Shown here piece after piece: positions 16,948-25,585 of a stretch of DNA of 64,000 nt. The stretch is from positions 1-64,000 of the forward strand of contig NZ_JAKTTI010000002.1 in the NCBI RefSeq assembly GCF_022427965.1, in the 5' to 3' direction. The number at the start of each line of letters is the position of its first letter. Position 1 is the stretch's first letter. The position numbers and the translations under genes were made by a program. A model generated the notes under the pieces. That model did not search any database and was not told the DNA's origin. It was given only the letters and a program-made list of their open reading frames with translations. Origin of the DNA: Fredinandcohnia quinoae. Lineage in GTDB: Bacteria > Bacillota > Bacilli > Bacillales > Bacillaceae_L.

Positions 16948-18288
16948 ATGAAAAAATTAGACACTTTATTTATCGGATTTATGTTATTTTCAATGTTCTT
17001 TGGAGCCGGAAATCTCATTTTCCCTCCATTCCTTGGGGTACAGTCAGGAACTTCTTTTTGGGCAGCCATGGCTGGATTTATTGTGACTGGAGTTGGTCTC
17101 CCACTTACTGTACTATTAGCTATTTCACTTGTAAGCGGCGGTATCCAAACGATTGGAAATCGTGTTCATCCCATTTTTAGTACGACCTTTGTCGTTGCTG
17201 TATATTTATGTATCGGGCCATTTTTAGCAATTCCCCGGAATGCGAATGTTGCCTTTGAAATGGGAGTTAGTCCTTTTCTCGGGGAGGGAGTCATTACGTC
17301 GTTGGTATTATTCATCTTTTCTGCTTTATTTTTTGGTTTAGTGTATGTAATTAGCTTAAACCCAGCTAAAATGGAAAAATATATGGGCCGATTTATTGCA
17401 CCTATTTTAATGGTTGCAATGGTTGTCCTCGTTGTTGTTGGCTTATTCAGATTAGATGCTCCTCTTCAATCTCCAGTTGAACAATATGAATCTGGTGCTT
17501 TTTTCAAAGGATTCCTCGAGGGATATAATACAATGGATGCTCTTGCTGCATTAGCGTTTGGAATCGTTATTTTATCAGCTATTCAAAAAAGAGGAATTCA
17601 GGATCGTAAGCAATTAACGAACTACACATTGAAGGCTGGGTTCATTGCTGGCTTATTACTTACGTTTGTTTATATAAGTATTGGTTTAATCGGAACAAAA
17701 ATGGCGAGTAGTGGTTCTTTTAATGACGGTACTGACATTTTATCAGCTGCTGCAACTCTTTTATTTGGAAAAGGCGGAACAGCATTACTTGGTTTTATTT
17801 TCACATTAGCTTGCTTCACAACTGTAGTTGGTTTGACTACCGCTTGTGGACAGTATTTTTCAAAGCTACTTCCGAAGGCAAGCTACAAAATGGTGGTTCT
17901 CGCTGTTACTTTAGTTGGATTCACCTTATCAAACCTAGGATTGGCACAAATTTTAAAAGTTTCGGTTCCATTTCTAGTTACAGCTTACCCTTTAACAATT
18001 GTATTGATTGTCCTAACCTTTTTTAGTCGGTTCTTTGTAAGTAAGAAAAAAGTGTATGGGAGTGCCATTTTGTTTACTGGCGTATTTGCGGTAATCGGAG
18101 GTTTGAATGCTTTTGGGCTTGATTTAGGACCAGTTCAGAAATTGAAAAATATGCTACCTTTGGCTTCAGTAGGACTTGAGTGGGTTGTTCCGGCAATTGT
18201 TGGTACAGGAATTGGATTAGTTCTTAGTCGATTAGGTAAAAAGGATTCTTATTCCGATGATGAAGATGCTGTAGCAAAGGCTTCATAA
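16948..18288 (+). CDS. brnQ: Branched-chain amino acid transporter, BrnQ/LIV-II type
   Basis: 446 residues with about 12 membrane segments; opening residues DTLFIGFMLFSMFFGAGNL are typical of LIV-II sodium or proton symporters. ATG 16948 follows AAAGGAG with 8-10 nt spacing; the frame is open back to 16813 but has no ribosome site and crosses the leader. Isoleucine-type T-box control makes Ile/Leu/Val uptake the likely job. B. subtilis BrnQ and BraB are close relatives. Confidence 0.92.
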   Translation: MKKLDTLFIGFMLFSMFFGAGNLIFPPFLGVQSGTSFWAAMAGFIVTGVGLPLTVLLAISLVSGGIQTIGNRVHPIFSTTFVVAVYLCIGPFLAIPRNANVAFEMGVSPFLGEGVITSLVLFIFSALFFGLVYVISLNPAKMEKYMGRFIAPILMVAMVVLVVVGLFRLDAPLQSPVEQYESGAFFKGFLEGYNTMDALAALAFGIVILSAIQKRGIQDRKQLTNYTLKAGFIAGLLLTFVYISIGLIGTKMASSGSFNDGTDILSAAATLLFGKGGTALLGFIFTLACFTTVVGLTTACGQYFSKLLPKASYKMVVLAVTLVGFTLSNLGLAQILKVSVPFLVTAYPLTIVLIVLTFFSRFFVSKKKVYGSAILFTGVFAVIGGLNAFGLDLGPVQKLKNMLPLASVGLEWVVPAIVGTGIGLVLSRLGKKDSYSDDEDAVAKAS

Positions 18289-18345
18289 GAATCCAATTAT
18301 GATCTGAATTAGACATGCGGGGAAAGAACTCTGAATTTAGGCTAT

Positions 18346-18565
18346 CGTGCATATAATTCATATAACGAGCATATAATCAAATTAACATGCATATAGTTTT
18401 GGTATCGCGCATTTATACAGATTATCATGCATATGCTCCGACTAACGTGCATATCCTCCGATTATCGTGCAAACGGTACAGGAACCGCGCATATAATTTC
18501 GGGAACGTGCATATATCTATCTGTTCGTGCATATATCTCGGAAATCGTGCATATCCTAAATTCAA
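18346..18565. repeat. Array of eleven 20-bp tandem units (CGTGCATAT core)
   Basis: Eleven consecutive units start every 20 bp exactly from 18346 to 18546. The first half is conserved (CGTGCATAT, variants CGAGCATAT, CATGCATAT, CGCGCATTT), the second half varies, often ending CCGATTAT or CGGGAA. No spacers are present, so it is not CRISPR; 20 is not a multiple of 3 and the region is not coding. It lies between convergent brnQ and yerD. Confidence 0.85.
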
Positions 18566-18604
18566 TGTACAATCCCAATCCAAATAGAATGTTTCCCCAA
18601 TCTA

Positions 18605-18642
18605 AAAGAGAGCCAAATCATTCGATTTAGCTCTCTTTTTCC
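18605..18642. terminator. Bidirectional terminator between brnQ and yerD
   Basis: AAAAGAGAGC-C-AAATC pairs with GATTT-A-GCTCTCTTTT, with A and T runs on the two flanks, serving both convergent genes. Confidence 0.85.
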
Positions 18643-18645
18643 ATT

Positions 18646-20262
18646 TTATCCAACCTTGCTATCTTCTTTTTCTTCTAATAGCTCACGATTCGACGTTTTT
18701 TCTGAAGGAATTGGGAATAAATCCGATAATCGTTGCACTCTTCCTTGTGCATCATTATACACGATATGTTCTCTTGCAAATTTACGTGGCGTATCTAATC
18801 CACAGGCAGCTGCAAGCGCAAATAATCCTTGACGAACATTGATAATATAATTCATGACTCGCCACTGTTTTTCATCTGTAACTAGTGCATCCTGGTATTT
18901 TGGATCAGTGGTCGTGATACCTGCTGGACATTTTCCAGTATGACATTGGAGTGCCATGATACAGCCATTCGCAATCATGAATCCTCTCGCTGAGTTAACT
19001 GCATCTGCCCCGATCGCTAGTGCAATTGCAATTTTATCTGCGGAAATTAATTTTCCTGAAGCAAAGATTGTTAACTTTTCACGAATACCATATTGATGTG
19101 CTTTATCGACTACAGCGATTAATCCGGGAATGAGAGGAAGTCCCATCGTATCTGCCATCGATTGATATGTTGCTCCTGTTCCGCCTTCCCCTCCATCAAC
19201 TGTAATGAAGTCAGGGAAAATTTGCAATCTTTTCATTGCTTCAAAAAACTTATCTAGGCTAGAATGATAGCCGACAACAATTTTTATCCCAACAGGTTTT
19301 CCACCTGTATCCTGTAAGGTTTTTATAAACTTTAACGTATCCATTTCATTATGCAAAAACGGAAATCGGTTTGGTGAATTAATCGTTTTACCAGCTTCTA
19401 CCTTTCGAATCGCTGCAACTTTCGTAGTAACCTTCGAACCTTCAAGATGACCACCACGAATTTTTGCACCTTGACCAAATTTAAGTTCAAATGCTCTCAC
19501 ATTTTTCTCTTGGGCTTTTAACTTAAATTCCTTAATTGAGAAGTTACCATCTTCGTCTCGATAACCAAATAAACCCGGGCCAATTTGGGCTACTACATCT
19601 GCATTGCTTTCGAGATGCTCAGGGGCAATTCCCCCTTCACCCGTATTAATCCAAGAACCGCCAGCCATTCTACTTCCATTTCCAGTCGAAAGAATATAAT
19701 GCTCACCAACTGCACCGTATGAAATTGCAGACGCACCAAATGGACCTTTTAGTCTCCATGGTGTTTCTCGTTCAGGTCCAACAATAATTGCATCGTCATC
19801 ATGATACAGCCAGCGAGGAGTCTCTTCTTCCGCAAGATGTTCACGTCTTGTAAATAACCCTTCATGGTCAATTTTATATTTCATTGCATGAACCTTTTCT
19901 TGATTATCTACACGCAATTCTTCACTTAAAAGTGGAAATAACTCATTTGCAATATAATAGCCCGGTTTTTCAAAATCCCGCTTTGAACCAAAGCTTATTA
20001 GATCATTTCGATATTTTGCTGAAAAGACAACTCCTAAAAATTCAGTCCTGGAAAATGGTTTACCACTATTATCGTGATCAAACCAATATTGTCTGAACTC
20101 TGGACCCATTTTTTCTAATAGATAACGTACCCACCCTAAATAAGGATGTGCTCGAATGATGGAATGCTGTGGTTTCTTTGCTACCGATTCAAGCCATATA
20201 AAAAGGCATAATGGTACACCTACAAATACAACTAAAAGAATAATTAAAATCGTCAACTGCAT
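18646..20262 (-). CDS. yerD: Glutamate synthase-like FMN/FeS domain protein, YerD type
   Basis: 538 residues resembling the central/FMN portion of the glutamate synthase large chain. An N-terminal membrane segment (LTILIILLVVFVGVPLCLF) is followed by the synthase fold with VDGGEGGTGATYQSM and an iron-sulphur cysteine set CIMALQCHTGKCPAG. The glutaminase domain is absent. The B. subtilis homologue is YerD; reaction unproven. It stands alone, convergent with brnQ. Confidence 0.88.
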   Translation of the reverse strand: MQLTILIILLVVFVGVPLCLFIWLESVAKKPQHSIIRAHPYLGWVRYLLEKMGPEFRQYWFDHDNSGKPFSRTEFLGVVFSAKYRNDLISFGSKRDFEKPGYYIANELFPLLSEELRVDNQEKVHAMKYKIDHEGLFTRREHLAEEETPRWLYHDDDAIIVGPERETPWRLKGPFGASAISYGAVGEHYILSTGNGSRMAGGSWINTGEGGIAPEHLESNADVVAQIGPGLFGYRDEDGNFSIKEFKLKAQEKNVRAFELKFGQGAKIRGGHLEGSKVTTKVAAIRKVEAGKTINSPNRFPFLHNEMDTLKFIKTLQDTGGKPVGIKIVVGYHSSLDKFFEAMKRLQIFPDFITVDGGEGGTGATYQSMADTMGLPLIPGLIAVVDKAHQYGIREKLTIFASGKLISADKIAIALAIGADAVNSARGFMIANGCIMALQCHTGKCPAGITTTDPKYQDALVTDEKQWRVMNYIINVRQGLFALAAACGLDTPRKFAREHIVYNDAQGRVQRLSDLFPIPSEKTSNRELLEEKEDSKVG

Positions 20263-20387
20263 TTATAAAAATCCCCCTTATTTCATTGTCCACTTCCGTT
20301 CACCACTTATCTCCTATTATTACCTTATGTATATGAGTAAAATATGTATCTATTAATATGGTGGCACAAAGTTAAATACCTATGCCA

Positions 20388-20416
20388 AAAAAGGTACCTT
20401 TAATCGGTACCTTTTT
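20388..20416. terminator. Terminator after telA
   Basis: AAAAAGGTACC pairs with GGTACCTTTTT around TTTAATC; it ends the xpaC-telA transcript just before yerD's promoter region. Confidence 0.8.
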
Positions 20417-20423
20417 CCACTCA

Positions 20424-21602
20424 TTATTCAGTTTTAATATCTAATAATTTCTGTCTTAGCTCATTTTCCATTGAAGATAGCTCAAGCTCAGCTTGACGAC
20501 GTTTATTCCTGCCCTCTTCTTGAATTCGTAATGTTTCTTCAAGCGTAGATATTAGGTTTTCCTGGGTCTTCTTCAGTGTTTCAATATCAATTAAGCCTCT
20601 TTCATTTTCCTTTGCCGTCTCAATCGTATTGCTCTTCAGCATTTCTGCATTTTTTAATAAAAGTTCATTTGTCGTTTTAGCAACCTGCTTCTGTGCTTCA
20701 ACCGCATGGCGTTGTCTAATCAATGTTAATGCAATGGCCACCTGGTTCTTCCATAATGGGATTGCAGTCATGATAGAGGATTGAATTTTTTCAACAAGAG
20801 CCTGGTTTGTATTTTGAATTAAGCGAATTTGTGGAGCGCTTTGGATCGTAATTTCTCTACTTAATTTTAAATCATGAACCCGCTTTTCTAACCTGTCCGT
20901 AAATTGAACCATATCGTTTACTTCTTGATACTTCATTTGATCTCCTGTTACTTCAGCAGACTTCTGAAGCTCTGGGATAATCTTTCTATTTAATTCTTCA
21001 AGCTTTATTTCACCCGCAGCAATATATACATTCAAGGCATTGAAATAATCTTTATTATTGTCATAGAGCTTTTCAAGAATGGCAATATCAGATAAAAGGA
21101 CATTTTTACTGCGATCAAGTTTCACACTAATCCGGTCAATTTGGGCACCTGTTTTATGATATTTTGATAAAACTTCTTGAACAGAGTTAGTAATTTTTCC
21201 AAACATACGCGAAATCATCGATTTTTTTTCCGTACTTAATTCATCCGGTTTAATATCATCAAGTCTTTTCATTAAGTCGGAGATGATTTGTCCAACTTCG
21301 CCGACATCATTTTTTTGCACATGCTCAAGCATTGAATTCGAAAAGGTTAAGAGCTTTGCTTGAGCAGGAGTTCCATATGATATCATCGCTTGGTGGTTTT
21401 TCGGATCGATTTGCTCGGCAATTTGATAGGCTCTTGCTTTGTTTTCCTCAGGAATTACATCGATTAATCGAACCGTTTTTTCCGCATCTATTTGTTCTAT
21501 GATTTCCCCTGCTGCTTCCTTTTTTACATCAAATGGATTTGAAAGTAGCTCATCCATTAAATTACTAGGTTCATTATACTTTCGGGAAGATTGTTCGCTC
21601 AC
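20424..21602 (-). CDS. TelA/YaaN family toxic anion resistance protein
   Basis: 392 residues, mostly helical and soluble, with the family's long coiled-coil layout (blocks [20 protein letters not shown] and [20 protein letters not shown]). Start GTG 21602 follows GGAGG with 8 nt. It lies 5 nt after the xpaC stop, the same pairing as xpaC-yaaN in B. subtilis. TelA relatives are associated with tellurite or envelope-stress resistance; biochemical role is unknown. Confidence 0.88.
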   Translation of the reverse strand: MSEQSSRKYNEPSNLMDELLSNPFDVKKEAAGEIIEQIDAEKTVRLIDVIPEENKARAYQIAEQIDPKNHQAMISYGTPAQAKLLTFSNSMLEHVQKNDVGEVGQIISDLMKRLDDIKPDELSTEKKSMISRMFGKITNSVQEVLSKYHKTGAQIDRISVKLDRSKNVLLSDIAILEKLYDNNKDYFNALNVYIAAGEIKLEELNRKIIPELQKSAEVTGDQMKYQEVNDMVQFTDRLEKRVHDLKLSREITIQSAPQIRLIQNTNQALVEKIQSSIMTAIPLWKNQVAIALTLIRQRHAVEAQKQVAKTTNELLLKNAEMLKSNTIETAKENERGLIDIETLKKTQENLISTLEETLRIQEEGRNKRRQAELELSSMENELRQKLLDIKTE

Positions 21603-21607
21603 TTCGT

Positions 21608-22258
21608 TTACCTCCTATTGTTATTAATAATTTGAGAGTCGTTCATGTTTTTATTTGTATGCTTTGCAACATCAATTTCGAAATGTAGTTCATCTATATC
21701 ATTCGACAGCATTTTGTATAAATCCTTTTCAATTGTGTGAGTTAAATCTTCGAGTACTCTTCGTGTTTCATGGAGTGAATGTTCGATCTCCTTACTTTTT
21801 CTTGGCTGTGAGGATAATAGCGCATATTTCTCTGTTAACTCAACTACAGAATCTAAATGAGAAAAGAAAAACGGTTCAGCTTGATAAAAACGTTTTGGTT
21901 CGCTTTTTGCTAAACGATAGATTTTTTTAGTAATACGATGAAGGTCAATTCTTTGTTTAATTGAAGGAACATGACGGATTGAAAAAAGTGCTTTACTCAA
22001 ACGTGCAAGCTTCTTTTTTGACTCAGAAAGATTCTTATTAATATATTTGTATTCTTTTCTTGTAAGGCGATGCTTCTTTAAAAAGCGATTATTCATATAA
22101 AGAGAGCTAAAAAAATATGTGACTCCACCACCTATGATTGCAAATGTGGATGATAGTAAATAAGTTTGATCATATGGAAAAAAACTGACAAACCATACTG
22201 TTACCATAGTAGGAAAAGCAATCATTGATTTTATTATAAATGATAAAAATGGATTCAT
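21608..22258 (-). CDS. xpaC: XpaC family protein
   Basis: 216 residues: two N-terminal membrane segments (to about residue 55), then a basic helical domain ([20 protein letters not shown]). This is the layout of XpaC, first described for hydrolysis of 5-bromo-4-chloroindolyl phosphate in B. subtilis. It is probably a membrane partner of the TelA-like protein encoded directly downstream. Function uncertain. Confidence 0.8.
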   Translation of the reverse strand: MNPFLSFIIKSMIAFPTMVTVWFVSFFPYDQTYLLSSTFAIIGGGVTYFFSSLYMNNRFLKKHRLTRKEYKYINKNLSESKKKLARLSKALFSIRHVPSIKQRIDLHRITKKIYRLAKSEPKRFYQAEPFFFSHLDSVVELTEKYALLSSQPRKSKEIEHSLHETRRVLEDLTHTIEKDLYKMLSNDIDELHFEIDVAKHTNKNMNDSQIINNNRR

Positions 22259-22289
22259 TTTATATCGACTCCTGACATGCGATCTTATA

Positions 22290-22345
22290 TTTTCGTGTCC
22301 AGCTTCAGCTCCTAGCCATTCGAGGCGCTTGCGCTCTTCTTTTAA
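22290..22345. repeat. Fragment of a Bacillus interspersed repeat
   Basis: TCGTGTCCAGCTTCAGCTCC followed by a CCATTCGAGGCGCTTGCGC segment is GC-rich relative to the flanks and, from memory, belongs to a family of short repeats common in Bacillus genomes (a TCTAGCTCCAGCGCCTAG-like core). The remainder of 22259-22605 is AT-rich and holds only the promoter/operator region of the GntR gene. Confidence 0.5.
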
Positions 22346-22532
22346 TACGAATGAAAGAGATTCAAGGTTTCATCTTTCCATTATATTCTTGATATCTTAA
22401 TTCTTTCTCAAGTTTAACTATATCTCGTTTGTTTTAATCATACCATAGACCTGAAATGTAACGTTCTCTAAGACTTGAGGCTTATTTTAAAATATGCTTT
22501 GGAAAAATTTACACATATATCATGGACATTAT

Positions 22533-22553
22533 TAGTACGAATATTATATACTA
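22533..22553. promoter_or_regulatory. Possible operator of the GntR-ABC operon
   Basis: TAGTA-N11-TACTA spans an AT-rich stretch with -10-like TATTAT/TATATA about 55-75 nt before the GntR start. Short arms make this weak evidence, but autoregulation is usual for YtrA-type GntR proteins. Confidence 0.3.
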
Positions 22554-22605
22554 CATTATATCACTAATGCACTATTGTACCTAATCACCTTAAGGAGGTG
22601 TACGG

Positions 22606-23001
22606 ATGATTTTTAATCATGATGGAATGAAACCAATCTATGTCCAGCTTGCAGAATGGTTGGAAACTGAAATATTGAGCGGAACAATCAAGGATGATGA
22701 GAAAATTTACTCACAGTATCAGTTAGCGGAGATGTTCACCATTAATCCAGCTACTGCTGCAAAGGGATTAAATATTTTAGCTGATGAGAACATTCTCTAT
22801 AAAAAGCGCGGACTTGGAATGTTCGTTTCTCCAAATGCAAAACAATCAATCCTGGAAAAGAGGAAAACTCAAATTATGAAAAATCTTATATCTGAATTAG
22901 TTTTAGAGTCTGAACGCTTGGGTGTAAGTGAAGATGAATTGATTGCGATGATTAAGACAGAAAAAAGCGAAATAAGGAGGAATCAGGATGAACGTAATTG
23001 A
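22606..23001 (+). CDS. GntR family regulator, YtrA subfamily
   Basis: 131 residues: an N-terminal winged helix (GMKPIYVQLAEWLETEILSG to about 75) and only a short helical tail, the YtrA pattern rather than a full effector domain. ATG follows AAGGAGGTG. It overlaps the ATPase gene by 14 nt. Such regulators usually repress their own ABC operon and respond to envelope-active compounds; the ligand is unknown. Confidence 0.9.
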   Translation: MIFNHDGMKPIYVQLAEWLETEILSGTIKDDEKIYSQYQLAEMFTINPATAAKGLNILADENILYKKRGLGMFVSPNAKQSILEKRKTQIMKNLISELVLESERLGVSEDELIAMIKTEKSEIRRNQDERN

Positions 23002-23890
23002 AAGTAAAAATCTTACGAAGTCATATGGTAACTTCAAAGCATTGCGGGAATTATCCTTCACGATAAAAGAAAATACAATAACAGGTCTTATCGGCAGAAA
23101 CGGTGCAGGAAAAACGACATTATTAAAAACGATTTCCGGTTTCTACCATCCTACCTCTGGCGATATTCGCGTATATTCTGAGAATCCATTTAATAATCTT
23201 AAAATCTCTTCAAATTTGATATTCATCGATGATCATATGGTTTTCCCACCGGGATTAAATCTTGGGGACCTTTTAAAATCGGCAGAATATTTTTATCCAA
23301 ATTGGGATGCCGAACTAGCTAAGCGCTTATTTGATTATTTCGATTTGCGTCCAAAGATGTCACATCATCACCTTTCTAAAGGAATGAAAAGTACGTTTAA
23401 TATGATTATCGGGCTTTCGTCTCGCTGTGCAGTTACAATTTTTGACGAACCAACAACCGGTATGGATGCATCAGTACGGAAGGATTTCTACAAGGCATTA
23501 CTGAAGGACTACATCGAAATTCCAAGGACAATCATCTTCTCAAGCCATTTATTAAATGAAATTGATAGTTTCCTTGAGGATATTTTATTAATAAAAAGTG
23601 GTGAAAAGGTACTCCATATGCCTGTTATAGATTTGAAGGAATATGCGATTGGGTTAAGTGGGAAAACAGAGGCTGTGAATCAAATTACACAATACTTAGA
23701 GATTATTCATCAAGAAACATTTGGGAATGGCAGCTCGTATACCGTTGTTCGAAACATTTTTCCAGACTCCACGCGAAATGAAATGAAGAAATTAGGAATA
23801 GATCTGCTACCCGTTCCGACTGATGATCTATGTGTCTACCTAACTGCCAAAAACAAAGGAGGGATTGATGATGTCTTTAACAGAGGTTAA
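22988..23890 (+). CDS. ABC transporter ATPase (YtrB-like)
   Basis: 300 residues. Walker A GRNGAGKTT, a degenerate signature HHHLSKGMKSTF in place of LSGGQ, Walker B VTIFDEPTTG and switch His in SSHLLNEID. The C-terminal region of about 80 residues matches exporter-type ATPases. Start ATG 22988 lies within the end of the GntR gene (GGAGG at 22977). Partners are the two membrane proteins downstream. Confidence 0.9.
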   Translation: MNVIESKNLTKSYGNFKALRELSFTIKENTITGLIGRNGAGKTTLLKTISGFYHPTSGDIRVYSENPFNNLKISSNLIFIDDHMVFPPGLNLGDLLKSAEYFYPNWDAELAKRLFDYFDLRPKMSHHHLSKGMKSTFNMIIGLSSRCAVTIFDEPTTGMDASVRKDFYKALLKDYIEIPRTIIFSSHLLNEIDSFLEDILLIKSGEKVLHMPVIDLKEYAIGLSGKTEAVNQITQYLEIIHQETFGNGSSYTVVRNIFPDSTRNEMKKLGIDLLPVPTDDLCVYLTAKNKGGIDDVFNRG

Positions 23891-24605
23891 TTTGATTGAT
23901 GTTGTGAAGAAGCAATTCTACTTTAAGTTTAAAGCTTATTTAGGTTCGCTCATTAGCATGGTAACCGTTCAGGTATTAGCTATTCTTTTTTCCTTTAATG
24001 GGGTTGGGCAGTACGGAATGGGTGGAAGTGTTATAAGTTTATCAATTAAATCCTATTCAGGTTCAATCATCATTGGCTTCACAATGTTTTGGGCTTTTAT
24101 TGTTGCAATCACTTTAACAACAAAGCCTTATCGATACATGGATTTTTCGTTTGTTACAAATCGGGTGAGCAGCCATATCTCAACAATTGCTTTACTCGTG
24201 ATTTATTCAATGATTGGCAGTATTACAGCGATGTGTTCAGGCATTCTTGTTAGAGTCATTATGTATTTCTCCAATGATCACATCATCAAGGAACACTTCC
24301 ATCTTTCTGTATCTGATCTACTAATAAGTTTATATGTGGCGACACTTTACATCTTGCTCTTTGCGATTGTTGGATATTTTATTGGGATGCTTGTTCAACT
24401 GAATAGGTTGTTCATTTTTATTATACCAGCAGTGATAATTGGAGTACTTATATATGAACAGGCTAGTCTTAACACAATGAATGCTTTTACGTTCTATTTT
24501 ATGGAAGATTCACTTTTTATTTTTTCAGTAAAAATCATTTTTACTATAGCAATCCTTGTATGCAGCATCATTCCAATTACCAATCGACTGGAGGTGCGTA
24601 AATAA
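23871..24605 (+). CDS. ABC transporter membrane subunit, unrecognised family
   Basis: About 245 residues with six hydrophobic segments; no signature beyond ABC-2-like spacing. ATG 23871 lies 7 nt after AAAGGAGGG; ATG 23868 is an alternative. It overlaps the ATPase gene end and its own TAA overlaps the next ATG. Likely the export channel of the GntR-controlled cassette. Confidence 0.75.
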   Translation: MSLTEVNLIDVVKKQFYFKFKAYLGSLISMVTVQVLAILFSFNGVGQYGMGGSVISLSIKSYSGSIIIGFTMFWAFIVAITLTTKPYRYMDFSFVTNRVSSHISTIALLVIYSMIGSITAMCSGILVRVIMYFSNDHIIKEHFHLSVSDLLISLYVATLYILLFAIVGYFIGMLVQLNRLFIFIIPAVIIGVLIYEQASLNTMNAFTFYFMEDSLFIFSVKIIFTIAILVCSIIPITNRLEVRK

Positions 24606-25300
24606 TGGCAGTCTTTTGGCCCATTATGCTTTTCGGAGGCATTTTACTCTGTTTGTACTTCATCCAAAAAAATGCCCATTTTAATGGTTTAAAAATTGTG
24701 CTAGGGTTATATGGCGCAATCCTATTAATCTCAGTTATTGTTTATTATGCATTGCCTAATGATCGTTTCATTGCTGATAACATTCCACAAACTAAGATTA
24801 ATCAAGAAGAACAAAGTGGGGTCTTTTATGATACTTTGTTTAGTGGTTCTATTGAAAAGCTTGAAGATGTTGACAAGATAAATGAATGGAATTTCTCATA
24901 TGATCATGATGAACTAAATATTGCACCTTTGGATAATCTGAATCTGTTTACCATTTTTGAAAGAAAAGAAAGCGATGACGGACAGATTGATATCGTCTAT
25001 TACGCGACTAATACGAATGTTTATGGGATTGATTTTTCTAAAATAACTCCTTTGCCGAAGATATCTCTCGAGGATGAACGTATAAATATTTTTTATAATG
25101 ATGAAAATCGAAATGAATTTGTCATATCAGCGTTCCACAATGACTTTGTGTTGGCTCAATTTAAAGGTGGTGGAGTTGAAGATGATTTCAACTACGATTA
25201 TATGGAACGACCACTTGATAGCCAAGCAATCTATATAAAAATTCCAAAAAATCTTAAGCTAACTGGATCAGAGTATCCCAATATTGTTGGTGAAGATTAG
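24605..25300 (+). CDS. Membrane-anchored protein of the GntR-ABC cassette
   Basis: 231 residues: two N-terminal membrane helices (about 3-20 and 29-46), then an acidic outward-facing domain rich in Asp/Glu and aromatic residues (LFTIFERKESDDGQIDIVYY). Translation is coupled to the permease by a TAATG overlap. No family recognised; perhaps a sensor or accessory subunit. Confidence 0.7.
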   Translation: MAVFWPIMLFGGILLCLYFIQKNAHFNGLKIVLGLYGAILLISVIVYYALPNDRFIADNIPQTKINQEEQSGVFYDTLFSGSIEKLEDVDKINEWNFSYDHDELNIAPLDNLNLFTIFERKESDDGQIDIVYYATNTNVYGIDFSKITPLPKISLEDERINIFYNDENRNEFVISAFHNDFVLAQFKGGGVEDDFNYDYMERPLDSQAIYIKIPKNLKLTGSEYPNIVGED

Positions 25301-25333
25301 AAAAAGGAAGGGGATTGATCCCTTCCTTTTTTA
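25301..25333 (+). terminator. Terminator of the GntR-ABC operon
   Basis: AAAAAGGAAGGGG pairs with CCCTTCCTTTTTT around a short loop, with a T run following. Confidence 0.88.
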
Positions 25334-25363
25334 ATGTGTATCGATTAATTTATCCATACGGAA

Positions 25364-25573
25364 GCTATCGTCGGATTATCCGTGCTATCGCTGAATTATC
25401 CGCGCTATCGCCGAATTATCTACGCTATCGCCGAATTCTCTCTGCTATCGCCGAATTATCTGCGCTATCGCCGAATTATCTAAGCTATCGCCGAATTATC
25501 TAAGCTATCGCCGAATTATCTAAGCTATCGCCGGATTATCTAAGCTATCGCCGGATTATCCGCGCTATCGCGG
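25364..25573. repeat. Array of 20-bp tandem units (GCTATCGCCGAATTATCTAA)
   Basis: Ten full units and a partial eleventh begin every 20 bp exactly from 25364 to 25564. GCTATCG is invariant; the rest varies at a few sites (CGGATTATCCGC, CGAATTCTCTCT). Units 6-8 are identical. No spacers and no cas genes. The array lies between a convergent gene pair, like the 18346-18565 array. Confidence 0.88.
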
Positions 25574-25585
25574 AAATCCTCACTT

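Noticed and set aside
25315-25503. Open frame translating the second 20-bp array
   Set aside because: The periodic peptide is a by-product of the DNA repeat; 20 bp is not a codon multiple and there is no matching gene structure beyond the terminator.
18346-25573. The two 20-bp arrays as CRISPR arrays
   Set aside because: Units are contiguous with no unique spacers, the period is 20 bp, and no cas gene is nearby.
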